DNA of 33,878 nt from Phialocephala subalpina (GCA_900073065.1 FJOG01000010.1:1508773-1542650); one strand, 5' to 3'; positions 9,890-21,110 are shown, numbered from the stretch's first letter. Translations and numbers: made by a program. The notes: a model not told the origin generated them from the letters alone.

Positions 9890-11635
9890 ATCATATCCAC
9901 GCGCATCTAGGAATCGAGGACAAGACGAGAGGAAGAGGTCCGGTCTGTATATAAGGAGTCTTTTGTGGCCTCTCAGCTCGTTGTATATACGCGGAAGTCC
10001 CTCCTCACATAGCAGATATCAATCTACATAAGCTCTCCTCACTCGTTGTTGAAAAAGATCTCTAGTATTTCATTACTAAGCCCCATTCAACCCCGTAACG
10101 TTTGAAAAATATGGGAATAGATTTTCACATGCAAAGAGGGGATATATCACACTGTGTCTGGTTGAGGTCTCTGTCATCTTGGACGCGTGAAAGATTCTAT
10201 GAAATATCCCCGACAGTGAAGATACAATGTGTATATGAAGGATCATGAGATGCCCGCCTGAGATTACAATGACCGACTACAAGGAAACCTCACTGGAACA
10301 AGCAACACACACCTGTCCTCCTAGTAAGCAACGCCAACAAGTCCCGAACAACAAAACAACAAAGACAAGGAGCTGTGGAGTCATGAAAGTCATTACTAGA
10401 AGGAACAAACTATTAGCATGAGAATTCCTCAAATGTGTCAAGCGCTGCGCATACTTAATGCTGAAAATTGGAAAGAACCGCACTTCATAGCATCTGCTTT
10501 TTGCGAAGGTCAAAGGAAATGAAATGTACATACAAAGATGAGTGCCCAACCAGAGCGGCGGAGGGCTGTCCGAGGAGTGCACAATGATTCAGACAAGGCA
10601 GTTTGTAGAGGGCGTACCGGTCCTGGAAATATGCCTGTGTACAGCGACAATGAGCCGGCACGAAAGCTCAAAGCGGATATTGAAGTGATCGTTCGGCACA
10701 CTGTGGGCGTTGGTTTGCAGATTCCGCTGTTCCATACGGGGCAGTTTGTAACGGACGTGCCGGTCCTTCCTCCGGAGAGTGGTCTGCAGTGGTGTACTGG
10801 AAATATAAAATAGAGTTTATAAAGGACTTGTTGGTCCTGTAACGTTGCCTCTTCTCGAGGTTGTGCCTTTTGAACTTTGAAGCTCTGGGGAACTGAGCTT
10901 GAGGAAGGTACGGTTCGAGATAAGTGGTGATCGTTCATCAGGCCCTTGAGCCCGAAGGCCCAAAAAAATTCAAAGAAATCTCAGAAGGAAAGATGGTGGC
11001 AATCCACTTGTGTACAATATCTTCGCCGTGTCAGTCGGGAGGTCCAGACAGACAGGCTTGCCACCTCTGACAAACTACCGAACATACGATTAGCAATCTT
11101 GAACTGGTACTTTTGTTCCAGGTAGCACTTACACAGAGCAACGGAACCACATCGTCCGTAAGCTTGCCCTCCTTCCAACGCCGCTCCCCATACCCCGTAA
11201 GTGGCAGATTGGTAATATAACGATGTCCCAAGCAGTAGGACTATGTGACAGGTGACGGCCAAGTCACCCACCACGACAGAGAGAAGATGAGGAATTCGGA
11301 AGCGCTTTAGTAGTAATGGTGGCCAAACCATAGAACGTAATGCGAGATGCAGCACTTATCATCTTGAACTTTCCAATGTCGAGCAGAATGCGAATGCTAG
11401 GGGCTTTGAGCCATAAGTGTTTCAACAGTCTGGAAACACGAATCGATCATTGATGATCTCGTTGGGGGGTTTTCCAGTATGGCCGGTGCGAGAAGTTTAC
11501 CGTCGTACTCAGGACCCAAGGTTAAAGGTAGGGTGTAGTTTTCCACTGCTTGGTAGAAGCCAACTCGGGACACCTAGCACCACAAAACCCACACCCTGAC
11601 CTTGTAACGACAGTGTCAATGAAGTTGAACAAGAA
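9890..11635. other. Gene-poor region with weak coding hints
   Basis: The first part is the GST 3' flank. At 10981-11355 on the minus strand a 124-codon frame contains a hydrophobic stretch (SVVVGDLAVTCHIVLLLGTSLYY), and a possible GTAAGT donor lies inside it near 11130. I could not join it to a convincing gene and recognise no family, so no CDS is called. The diverged repeats at 10597-10840 are listed separately. Confidence 0.5.
10597..10840. repeat. Three diverged ~30-bp repeat copies
   Basis: Copies at 10597-10629, 10739-10771 and 10811-10840 share the frame AGTTTgTA..GGaCgTgccGGTCCT. The first two agree at about three quarters of positions by eye. Their starts are about 143 and 71 bp apart, so the spacing looks like two units and one unit of about 71 bp. 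A copy at the missing intermediate place (near 10670) is at best very weak. Confidence 0.45.
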
Positions 11636-11686
11636 ATGTATAGCCCAACTCTGCCGACATCCTTCTTCGCACAGCCGCAGCGGAAT

Positions 11687-11800
11687 CCATCGACCGTAGA
11701 GCCATCGACCGCAGAGCCATCGGTCGTCGAGCCATTGACCGCAGAGCCATCGATCGTGGAGCAATAGGTGGTCGAGCAATCGATCGTGGAGATCGTCGAG
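11687..11800. repeat. 15-bp minisatellite
   Basis: Seven consecutive 15-bp units with the consensus CCATCGACCGYAGAG, starting at 11687, 11702, 11717, 11732, 11747, 11762 and 11777, are followed by a 9-bp partial copy. The first five begin CCAT, the last two CAAT. Read on the plus strand from ATG 11636 the array encodes PS(T/V/I)(V/A)E pentapeptides, closed by TAG at 11765-11767 (43 residues). Both long minus-strand frames are also open across it, as expected for a 15-bp unit. It lies about 100 bp beyond the stop of the zinc-finger gene. Confidence 0.85.
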
Positions 11801-11898
11801 CCATGGATATAGGACGCAATGAATGTAGTCCAAGGTTTCCTGGGTTGTCTTCAACATCGTTCAAAGCTGTGCGACCCTTCTGATGTCCTTCCTATCTT

Positions 11899-12733
11899 TC
11901 AATTGTCATTGTCTGTTATTCTGAGTGCTTGAGCAGTTTGATTGTTGTGGCGCCTCTTGATATGTCGTTTAGCATTGTCCAACCTGTCGAATCCGTCGAG
12001 GATGCCATGAGTAGCATATTGGCATCCATTGAAAGGACAGAAGTATCGTTGCGGTGCAGTGAGCCCATGCCTGGATTGAAGATGGCGAGTGAGATCTCTG
12101 CGCTCTGGGAATCGTTTTCCGCAGTTAGTGCATTGATGTAACTGGAGATTTGGATCGTGGATCTTTCCATGACGCCTACGTAATTCAGTCAAAAGAGCTT
12201 CTCAGGATGCATTGTAGTAGTAAAAATCTCTTACCGGAGTTGAGAGCCCGTTCGAAATGACTTGCTGCATCTAGAGCATTGCAACAAGCCATTTTGGTTG
12301 GTGTTTCTGGGCATAGCGCTGGAGGGAGATACAGATGGAGAATCTCTGGACGAAACCTGGAGTGACGAGGTCTGAGATTCTGGAGGTGATCTTGAGTCTG
12401 TATCTCTAAGATCTGGAGATGCTTTAAGTGGCGGGTCGGAAAGGGGGCTGGACTCTTCTCTGGGCGTGCTCGCATGGTCCTGCTGGATAGGAACATGGTC
12501 GCGTTGGACGAAGTGGTCAGGAAGACTGTCTGGCGATACTGAGAATAACGTAGACGATGATGCGTCTCTTACAGGCTGTACAATGTATGCACCTGCCTGA
12601 AAGTCCGCATCGAACTCGTCGTTGTGGAAGCTGAGTAACTTGGAAGCTGTTCCTGGGAAGAGCTGCTCAAAATACTCGAGGCTGTCTTGACTCGTGAAGG
12701 GTAGAAAGTCATCGTAAGGGTCGCGGTTTGTAC
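11899..12733 (-). CDS. C2H2 zinc-finger protein (5' end unresolved)
   Basis: Exons 12733 (or earlier)-12235 and 12175-11899, with a 59-nt intron at 12176-12234 that splits the first finger. Three fingers are at the C-terminus: CSRCSKSFRTGSQLRRHGKIH, in which the splice falls at the RR pair; then a CxxC...HxxxxH finger containing CTNCGKRFPERRDL; and CPFNGC with a long insert before KRHIKRRH. The roughly 160 residues upstream are Ser/Pro/Asp-rich (for example SPDSLPDHF and SSPLSDPP), as in fungal transcription factors with disordered activation regions. The protein is probably a nuclear DNA-binding regulator. No in-frame ATG exists in the long exon. An acceptor at 12734-12739 fits, but the ATG-bearing first exon could not be placed: the ATG near 12842 reads into TAG at the apparent donor. 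Confidence 0.78.
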
Positions 12734-13495
12734 CTATGCTTCAGCATTAATTACGGTAACTCAATCCTTCAATGTGAACAATAAGCTGGCAGTCATATCT
12801 GAGCAAGCAATTGGAGTTGTGCATACCTAAATGCCGACCATGGTTGTGCGAGATGTGTGTATATGCGGAGACAAGGTCCCCGCTCCTATTCGATGTTTCT
12901 CAGGCCCCGCAGCAATGAGCCGAGGGATCTGGGATTAATTGTTTCGGAATACGTTCAGAATGCGTTGCGTTGAAAACAACTGGAAAATTTCGATCTTAGA
13001 TGCGTAAGATATGTTCGTGAGGCCTCGCAGATAGTGGCGTTCACTGGAGGCCTCTCACGTCCGCCTCACCGAGAAGCTTTGCGGGCCACTTGGCGCTAAA
13101 GCAAGCACTGCTGTAGTCGCGGGGCCTCCACTGCTTCCAATCAGTCTCGATTTTGCCTGCAAATTCCTATTGGATTGGAAAGAGACACAACACACTTACA
13201 TCTCAATCAATTAGTCAAGAAGGAAAGTGTATTCATTCTTCGAAGTGTTGACCCTTCCAGAAAACCCCATAATGTACAAGAAGAAAACTAACTTTCTAGT
13301 CGTGTAATGTTACATCCTCCATCTTAGGATCGATACCGAGATCAAATAACTAGATTGTCCCTAGAGAATTGGGACAATGATGCCAGAACCTCAAACCATA
13401 CCGAAATCGATATCATCGGCTCCAAATGTCCTGTCTTTTCATCGGACAATCAGGACAACCTCGATAGTCCACAATTCTCGGAGGCACCAGGACGT
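12734..13495. other. Upstream region of the zinc-finger gene; no gene seen
   Basis: This holds the missing first exon and promoter of the zinc-finger gene and the 3' flank of the membrane-protein gene. A perfect 8-bp inverted repeat, ATTGTCCC...GGGACAAT (13354-13378, 9-nt loop), may mark the transcript end of the latter. Confidence 0.45.
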
Positions 13496-14273
13496 TTATG
13501 CCTTCACTTCCTCCTTAGCATCCGCCTCCTCAAACTCAATCAACACCTCGTCCTTAACCTCAATGTCCGTCGACGCAATAGCATCTCTCGCCATCAACTC
13601 CTTCTTCTCCTCTTCTGCGGTCTGATTTTCAACGACAACTTCATTCTCAGTCATCTCGCCCTTCTCCATCCTATTCTCCTCATTGTTCTTAGCTTTCTCA
13701 GCCGCGATCTTCTCCTGCTTCACAAGGCCTTCAATCCATTTGTCAATCAAGCCGTTGTCCCATCTCCATCCCCTCATCTGACAAATAACCACCAAAACAA
13801 CAAGCCCTTCCTCAACCCAATATCCTTTACACTCATTCAGTCCACACATAGAGTCCAATCCATTCTTGTAGACGGGGTTCCAGAGCTTGAAAGCGTTTCG
13901 AACAGCACGTTGGGTGTTCGAAAAGCCCCAGCAGCCAGTGATGAACATCCATCTTCTCTTTCCCGGCCACTCTTTTCGTGGGTATGCACAGACTCTGAGG
14001 AATATTCCCAGATAAATCGGAAAGATGAGAGGTACGAATGGAGCCAGAATGATGGCGAGGAAATGAGCGATTGGTGTGAGGATTGGGATGGTGAAGACCT
14101 AGATTTAATAGTTAGCAAATGTCCCTAGCAGATGAGGAAGTTGAACTTACATCGCAGGCGAGGAGTGTGAAGAGGACCACAAGGCCGAAGAATACGAGCA
14201 TCCCGAGGGTGATTAGGACCTTCTTCGTTCGAGAAATGGGCTTCTTCCCATTGTCCGACGCAGATTGGGACAT
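13496..14273 (-). CDS. Small predicted membrane protein with acidic/Lys-Glu C-terminal tail
   Basis: Exons 14273-14151 and 14098-13496, with a 52-nt intron (GTAAGT...GCTAACT...TAG), give 241 residues. Residues 1-20 are polar and basic. Two hydrophobic stretches follow (VLITLGMLVFFGLVVLFTLL, then LTPIAHFLAIILAPFVPLIF running into IYLGIFL), consistent with two or three membrane helices. Next comes a conserved-looking loop, RVCAYPRKEWPGKRRWMFIT, then CWGFSNTQRAVRNAFKLWNP and GLVVLVVICQMRGWRW. The tail from about residue 175 is Glu/Lys-rich and may form a coiled coil. I do not recognise a named family. The start ATG lies only 47 bp below the stop of the coding stretch upstream, so the two might be parts of one gene with an exon I did not resolve. 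Confidence 0.65.
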
Positions 14274-14320
14274 TATGCCTGTGAGCTTGAGTCCACGACT
14301 CTCGGCCTCTTTTCTGCAGT

Positions 14321-15040
14321 TCAAGAAGTCTCTTCAGATGTCCCCGTATGTTTTCGGCGTGCTGCAAGATCGAAGCTGAAATGTCCAACTTGGCTAGAGA
14401 CAATCAAATCGAGGATGAATTCGAGTTCGGTGGTAGATGGATGCTGGTCTTGGTATATGTCGTTGAAGACCTGATCGATCAGATATACAAGCCGAAGTCC
14501 TAGAGGTAGTTGTACTTTGTCGAGTGATGGAGGAAGGGAGGTTGCTCTTCTTCTAAGAGGTCGTGAAGGTGATGGTGAGGTGGATGCGGCGCAGTCGAGG
14601 GGCTCATTGGGCTGTGATTTGCGGGGCTTCACGTCAATCAATCGGATCGGATGAGGCTGATCGTAAGGCTCGAGAGGCAGAATTGTTGACTTATGGCGAT
14701 GTTCGACTGGGAGAAGGACATTGAAGAGGACTTTGACAAGAGGAAAACACGCTCATCAGAATGGGAAAGGGCGGACAATAGCTGGGTCTTTTGAGAAAGT
14801 CGCGGTGGCAAGCCATTGCCAATGCCAAAAGGAAGGAGCCATCGTTGTGAAGAGGATGCTTTCAAGGCATACCTTGGCATACTTACGATTAGCAATTGAG
14901 CGCTGGCTCGTTGTCGAGGTGAATGTCCCAACCTCGCTGGTGCTTTGTGATGGTGAAGATGAAATTTGGAAGGGCAGATTTTGAGGAAGCCTCGAAGTCG
15001 GCCTGGCATCTTTCGGCCACCGTAATATCCAAACATCTTC
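14321..15040 (-). CDS. Unresolved coding stretch, at least two exons
   Basis: A frame at about 15040-14887 reads EDVWILRWPKDARPTSRLPQ and ends at a good donor (GTAAGT, 14881-14886). After a 156-nt intron (14731-14886) an in-phase exon 14730-14321 reads LLFNVLLPVEHRH...LEPYDQPHPIRLIDVKPR...LPLGLRLVYLIDQVFNDIY...LEFILDLI before a TGA. The amino-acid texture and phase match suggest real coding sequence, but no ATG is in frame. A possible further exon lies at about 15350-15190 (for example LTQYILAQQSIQDSKDW). The amphipathic stretch ENIRGHLKRLLELQKR around 14340 is in another frame and would need another splice or a frameshift. This is a gene with a missed structure, the 5' half of the membrane-protein gene, or a decaying gene. 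No family recognised. Confidence 0.4.
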
Positions 15041-15350
15041 AAAACTTCAACCACAGGCCTTCATCTTTATTATACAATTCTTGGGCAACAAAGTCCCCGT
15101 GGATATCCCTGTTCAAAAGCTCTTTCTCGTCTTTGGAATTTGGGAGGCTCTCCTCCGACCTCTACTGGTTTTGTCTTGTCTCCTTCCCAACCTGTCTGAT
15201 CAAAATGATATATCTCAGCTGAAGCTCTTGCAACGCTGCGAAGGCCCTCAAGCTCCAGTCTTTACTATCTTGAATTGATTGTTGAGCGAGAATATACTGC
15301 GTCAGATTCCCATCCCGCCAGAGTCCACGATTCGAAGAGCATGAGATCAC

Positions 15351-16192
15351 ATTTACTTCTTCTGTGAGTTCGGATCCGGCTCCGGTTCCGAATCGGACAT
15401 AAACCGGACTTGTCTTATGAGGACCTGATTGCCTTTTTACATCGTCGAGGGGGAGTCCTCGTGGAATGGTTTGGTCTTTCGCCGGATTAACTGTTTTTGG
15501 TTGGCTCTTTCAGAACGCTCCTGGTTGATCTCACCTTCGTCACAATATCACAGAAGATCAATGTCCTGGTGGACCTTGAACTGAAGTTCAATGAGACATA
15601 TAATAATGAAGAACATTTCATATCTACTTCCTTCAAACCTATCGCCCACTCATTATTTAGATGATATCCAAGCACTGCATGTTCTGCTTCCTCCATTTTT
15701 GTCTTGAACCTTCTCATTCTCTTACTCATACCAAAGACTTCACTCTCAGCGTCCCCACATCACCTCTTCTCTCCCATCCTAACTCCATGATTCGCGACCT
15801 AATCTTATCAGCGTTGACGGCCTCCCACCATGATCCCATAAGCACGCCCTCATCCTCGGCGACGTAGTACAACATATTGATACGTGTGTTGGAAGCGAGG
15901 CGAGCTCGCACTCGAGTGGCCAATCAGGGTGCGAGTTTGAGGTCAACTACCCAATCAGAGAGCGTCGGATTTAGGGGGCTTTGAATCGGAGAAAGTGGAA
16001 GTAAGATATTCTCTTCCTACCTCATCTCAGCCATTCTTGTATCCATCTTTTCTATGGAATAGTGGAAGTATTTAAGCTCGTTCATTTCTATACCCACGTT
16101 TGTTCTTTCCTTTCCTTTCCTTTCCCTTCCAAAACCCATTCTGCTAAATTCTCCTCGCCATTTCGGTCACACTACATTACCCAGTCCTCAAA
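15351..16192. other. Promoter region of the GFA gene; no gene seen
   Basis: An intergenic stretch with short open frames only. It ends in the CT-rich leader of the GFA gene, including a run of TTTCC units at 16106-16130, common in fungal core promoters. Nothing else is supported. Confidence 0.55.
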
Positions 16193-16812
16193 ATGGCACA
16201 CGCCCTTCTTTCCAACCCATATAACAAAGACAGCTTCAAGGACCTAGTCCACGGCTCCTGTCTCTGCGGCGCCATAACCTTTACTCTCGCTGGTGCTCCC
16301 TCAACGACAGTCCTCTGTCACTGCCTCAGCTGCAAGAAATCTTCTGGCTCGGCGTTTCAGGCGAACGGGTTTTATGAAAACTCTGTACGTACCTCACCTT
16401 CTCCTTCCCCGGGTCTTTCTCTCTTTTTCAAGGCTGATTCTCTTCAAGCAACTGCAGATCCTGAGTGGCGACCAAGAGATCAAAACATACACAGACACCT
16501 CCCCGGACTGCGGCGCAATCGTATATCGAGTCTTTTGCTCGACATGTGGCTCTAGACTTTGGAACAGGAACCCGAAATATCCAGATGCTTTGATTGTTAA
16601 TTCGGGTGTGCTGGATCTTGGTGAGGAGGGATGGAGGGTGTGGAAGCCGTGAGTCTTTTCGTTTCTTTAACTTTGACTATGGGGCGAGGACGAGGAGGGG
16701 GTGGATGTGAGCTGACGAGAATAGGGAGAGTGAGTTCTATTGCAAGAGGAAGGGTGATTGGTTGGCTGAGTTGGGGACGGCGAAGGAGAAGAGGTTTTTG
16801 GCGATGAGTTGA
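16193..16812 (+). CDS. GFA/CENP-V-type zinc-binding enzyme
   Basis: Exons 16193-16384, 16458-16648 and 16725-16812, with 73- and 76-nt introns, give 156 residues. The GFA fold signature is complete: GSCLCGAITF (Cys23, Cys25), CHCLSCKKSSGSAF (Cys42, Cys44, Cys47), DCGAIVYRVFCSTCGSRLW (Cys82, Cys91, Cys94), then ALIVNSGVLD. These cysteines bind structural and catalytic zinc in glutathione-dependent formaldehyde-activating enzyme (GFA) and related CENP-V proteins. The true substrate of most fungal members is unknown; glutathione-adduct chemistry is the family inference. Length fits the family (about 130-190 residues). No signal peptide is seen. Both introns have GT...AG ends and keep phase. The gene stands alone between divergent neighbours. 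Confidence 0.9.
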
Positions 16813-17561
16813 TGAGAGATGACGTCGGAGTCCGACCTGTGAGGACTTACAGATGACAATCGTGATTCAGGTCCAAGGGTCGGACTTTAAGTGTTGAGTT
16901 AATGATGACTTGGAGGTCTCTAGTCAGATTAAAAACGTATTAGTAAGTTGAGGCCCTAGAGCCACCATAGTCTTTCCAAGAGTAGAAGTTTGCAGGGGGG
17001 AATTATCAAGCTGCTTTTAAAGGATTGCACTCTTTAATTTAGATACTTTGCGTCCAACGGACTATGAATACGTTGTTTCGCAGCACGCGAAGTCGAAACC
17101 CCCGTTTTGCACTATCGCTTTCAAGGTTCACAGATGGCCGCGATGATCACAACGACTATTCAGCATGCGGTAATCTCACCCTGGAGGTACATCGCGCAAG
17201 CTGCACGAAGATGTTACGATTAGCAGAGTAAAGACTGCGGCGTACCGGCAGCAGCAACATGCAATCTCACATCGGAACGTCGATGTGAGCAATTTTCATT
17301 TCCGCCTCTGGACCTGAGCAGCTGGGCCATGAATGAGCATTCCTGAGAACTCCTTCTGCTTTAACGAACGTCCAGCGCTAGAGAGACGATCCAGGGCGTC
17401 ACCAAGCCTCGAGGATCTCAAACGACTACCAGATTCTCAACCGCGAGGACTCATCCTCTGCTTCTTTCTCAGCAGTGTACCACCCACGAGTAAATTGCAA
17501 CTTACAAAGTACATCCAGAGCTATGAATGACAGACCGGTATACCAAAGGCGTATATACATT
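16813..17561. other. Intergenic region, no gene seen
   Basis: The 3' flanks of the convergent GFA and small-secreted-protein genes. The sequence is A/T-richer than the genes and has no open frame of note. Confidence 0.55.
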
Positions 17562-17867
17562 TCAAGCTAGCCCAACCACAGTCTGCGACAAACACATTAA
17601 AGTTATTATACTGATTACCTCGTGAGCAAGAAGTTCGGTCGAAGAGGGAGTGGGGAGTGCGGTGGAGCGGCTTACGATGGCGGTCCCGTCACAATGCTGA
17701 TATGTACAGACACCTGCGGACTGCACAGGTACACTTTGCCTGGGTTGCAACGCAACGGGCGTTGGCGGTTCAGGCTCAACGAGCGTCGCTGGTTCTGGCG
17801 CTGGCATGGCCGTGATGGACGACGAGAGGAGGCTCATTGCCAGCGTAGTGAGGATGGGGAAGTGCAT
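17562..17867 (-). CDS. Small secreted peptide
   Basis: A 101-codon frame beginning with a convincing signal peptide (MHFPILTTLAMSLLSSSITA, probable cleavage after TA or TAMPA). A Pro/Glu/Val-rich spacer follows (PEPATLVEPEPPTPVALQPR), then VCTYQHCDG with two cysteines. A consensus donor (GTAAGC at 17675) and acceptor (CAG ending at 17583) define a 93-nt in-frame intron. Splicing would give a 70-residue product ending DGTAITVVGLA; a shorter 36-nt GT...CAG option also ends in TVVGLA. Either way the C-terminus is the same. It is probably exported and possibly processed after the PR dipeptide. No known effector or toxin family is recognised. Confidence 0.6.
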   Translation of the reverse strand: MHFPILTTLAMSLLSSSITAMPAPEPATLVEPEPPTPVALQPRQSVPVQSAGVCTYQHCDGTAIVSRSTALPTPSSTELLAHEVISIITLMCLSQTVVGLA

Positions 17868-20800
17868 TGTGAAAGGCTGAGCCGGGTTGAAATTGAGGTG
17901 TTGTGGGAGGGAAGGTGAGAAGGAGAAAAAGCAGAATAAGGATAGGAAATCCTTCTTCAGTTATCCTTTTAGACTGCCTCTATAAATTCTGCACCTGCTC
18001 CGCTGAACCCATTATGGAAGGGATGTTACATCACAACAGAAATAATGCTGCTGCTGGAAGGTTAAGAAGATGGCTTCGTATTGATATATTGCTCGACTCA
18101 CGAGCCAGCCAGTAATATGACTTGAGTGTCGTCATGTACTGACGCATGTCAGCAGCCCCAGATTCACAAGCTCGCCGAAGAATTTAGGCTTTATAGAAAT
18201 TACAGATTTTCCTGCACAGCTGGTATTCATCCACCACGTTACACAGCATACCGATTATCCGCACTGGTTATCCGCACTGGATCTCCGGAATGGTTATTTA
18301 TATTAGTTATCTGCAAGCGCTTTCTATAATGCTCATCCGGAGAGACAAAATGGGAGTAAAAACGCAAGTCGCTTGCACAAGAATGCTTCTCGCGCTACAC
18401 ACGACCAAGGGAACTCAGCCATAGCCACCAATTTACTATAAATCGATGGCAGTTTTCGAAGACTGGGCTTAGGTTACTTGACTTGAGTAAGCTGAGTTAG
18501 CCTTTACATATGGCAAGGTGTCTATATCAGAGTTGACGTCTCAGATATCTACTTTTAATTCACAAGCGATTGATAGGGTGAATCGTTAGGTTGCACAATT
18601 GCGGCAGGTACAGTATTTGCGTTCTGATCTTCTCTATTCGAGACAGGTATATATATACCCCTCATTACCTCAAAGAGAAGATGGCAACGCTAGCTAGCTA
18701 TGCCAAGACTAACTAAGGGAGAAGAAGTGGATAGCAACGAGCTCCCTGATGTTATGCTCAGCTTACTCAAGCGTGGGGTAAAAGCAGTAAAGGAAATGAA
18801 TGGAGCACGAAGTACATAGGGTTAAGTCCTGGTATCAGTGCGCTTGCCCAAACGATCTATCACCTATTTACTCTTACTGTCAACATCCACATCTATTGTT
18901 AATCTTTTTCGCCGATCTTGCAAGCACGCCCCAAGTCTTCAGCTTAGAAACGAAGCGCAAGAATTCATCGTGATGCATGAACGTTGTTGGGCACTAGGGG
19001 CCGGGGCAAAGCACTCGCCATGTGATGTCCATTCATTTTCCCTTCCTTACAGGTGTTGCTTGTGATTTGGCGAGCTTGGTCTTTTGACATCCGCAGGGAA
19101 AAGATCTTTTATAGCTGAGGTGGTTGACCTGGGCTTGGGGCTTGACCGGATCCGGACGCCTCACTTGAGCTGGACGGCTCATTTGAGTCAAGAAACTTGC
19201 CACAAGAGCTCATCTGCTAAGTCCAAGCCAAAGTCCTAGAGTTACTGGTACTTTAGGGTGTAGCTTTCTTTGAAATCTCATGAGATTTTCGGCTGCCTTT
19301 GATGTGTCAGCTCCAGTGAATATAAATGCCTTCTCACGACAACTTATTTCTTTGACTCAACACCCAACCCAAACTCACGACTTCGCTTAAGCAAAACAAC
19401 TGAGTCAGATAGGGTCCTTCAAAGGAGAGTATGATAATCGTTGAACCTTCCGATACTTTGCTTCGTGCTCCCTTTCCGGTGGAGGAATGGAGGTGCCAAC
19501 CATTACTTCCAAAGTAGAAAGAACGGAATTTTGAAGATTGACATCGATTTGAAAGCGACAACAAACGTCTAGCTTTGCTTCTCGGACTCCGTTTCCACTT
19601 ATACTCACAGCTAAGGAAGCTCTTATGCAAGGCTCAAGCCTATACGACATGAGATCACACGACCCTGCGACTTGCATGTTCAGCCTGACATAAGGGAGGA
19701 AGTTGTCGTGTCGACGATTCTCTGGAAGGAAATAACTTTCATATACTCTTCGGTATCCTCAAGAGCCTGTACCTCACAGAAAACTAACAAAGTTCGTCCA
19801 AAATCAAGTTTCTACAGATGCTAAGCATTAGGCAAGAAGGATAAGTCAAGCTGAGCCTCATCTGAGTCACTCCCCACCCCAACTCACAGTTTATCATAAG
19901 TGGAGGTTTCCACCAAAACACACGACTTAAAACAGCGATGCTCTGCCGGTATTTCTCGCGATTAAACTTGAAGTTCTGAAATGGGCACCAATAGGAACGA
20001 TCGATTGGAGCAGGTACAGGATGGGGTACTCTTCCGAGACAATCAGATAGCTTTCTGCGTTGAGAAGTCTAATTGAACCCTGCTCCATTCATATGCTTTG
20101 AACAACCTGGCGACTTGCCCTCATTTGATAATTTGATGAAAGCTTTCGTGATAATAAAGGAGAGGTTGATAAAAACGCAAAACTTGACAACAAAGCAAAA
20201 GGCTTCCAAACATACCATTTCAAGCCAGAAGCGAGCGACCAATTCCGGTGTCCGGCCGCCTCTGAGTGTCCTTCAAAGGCGAACATATTTCCGGAGATGA
20301 TCTCTCAAGGCTTGATCTCGAACACCTTGAGGATGCTCTTCAGCAAATTGTTCGGAGAATCTTGGGGTTCAAGTCTTGAGATATTTATATCTGGGAGATT
20401 TGCGCTCGTAAATGAATAGCGGTGCGGGGTAGTGTGGTGAGGTAGAATGGGTATGAAAGCTGATATGTCTGTATTACCTGGAGAATGTTGCTGCTGAACA
20501 GGATGATTGGGGTTTAAGCATCCTTGTGTTCAACCAACATCGCCAGACGGACATGGTGGACAGAATAGCAAATATCAAGGCTCGAATATGGAAGCAAGGA
20601 AAGTAATAATACGAGCATCCTGATGTCTGAAACCTTTATTGAACAATTCCGATAGTCCCATTCCCACGAGCCAATATTGTATCCCTCAAATCCCTACACC
20701 GAAACTCCTAGTTCAATGCCCGGTCGCCCTGCTGTATATACCCATTGTCGTCATCGTTTCGTCCAAGCCATTGCGCCTGCCATATTCACACATTCCCCCA

Positions 20801-21110
20801 GTTGTTCCTCGATGCAAGGTCCCCACGGCATACCCAATCTCCATAACCTTTCTCTGGAATATTGAGGATACTGAGGTCGTGCACCAATTGCCGTCTCTTT
20901 CCACACCCTCTCGCAGACGCAGTTCCCTCTCTGCTATCTCACTCCGTGTCTTCCATAACGTGCGCCTGGTATCTTCTCTCCTGGATATTCATATCTGTCT
21001 GTATCCCTCGAATCGGTCATGCTCGCCCCATGCAACATAGTTGTAGCCCGCAGCAATATGCTCTCCTCCACAACCATCCATCGTCATCCTTACCCACATC
21101 CTCCATCCTA
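17868..21110. other. 3.2-kb gene-poor region
   Basis: No gene can be supported here. The longest frame (20639-21040, plus, 133 codons) has no recognisable domain and overlaps the CT-rich 3' flank of the ankyrin gene. A minus-strand frame at 19677-19405 (90 codons, 4 Cys) has some coding texture but no linked exon. A promoter-like element (AATATAAAT near 19319, with a C/A-rich stretch after it) has no clear downstream gene. No transposon ends or RNA genes were found by eye. Confidence 0.5.
18255..18280. repeat. 13-bp tandem duplication
   Basis: TTATCCGCACTGG occurs twice in direct tandem with no mismatch (18255-18267 and 18268-18280), inside the gene-poor region. Confidence 0.8.

Noticed and set aside
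13355..14128. 257-codon plus-strand open frame
   Set aside because: It is antisense to the membrane-protein gene, whose minus frame has proper hydrophobic helices and an intron.
14731..14886. 156-nt intron read as coding in another frame
   Set aside because: The open frame through it lacks a matching downstream exon, while the GT...AG pair restores phase to a better reading.
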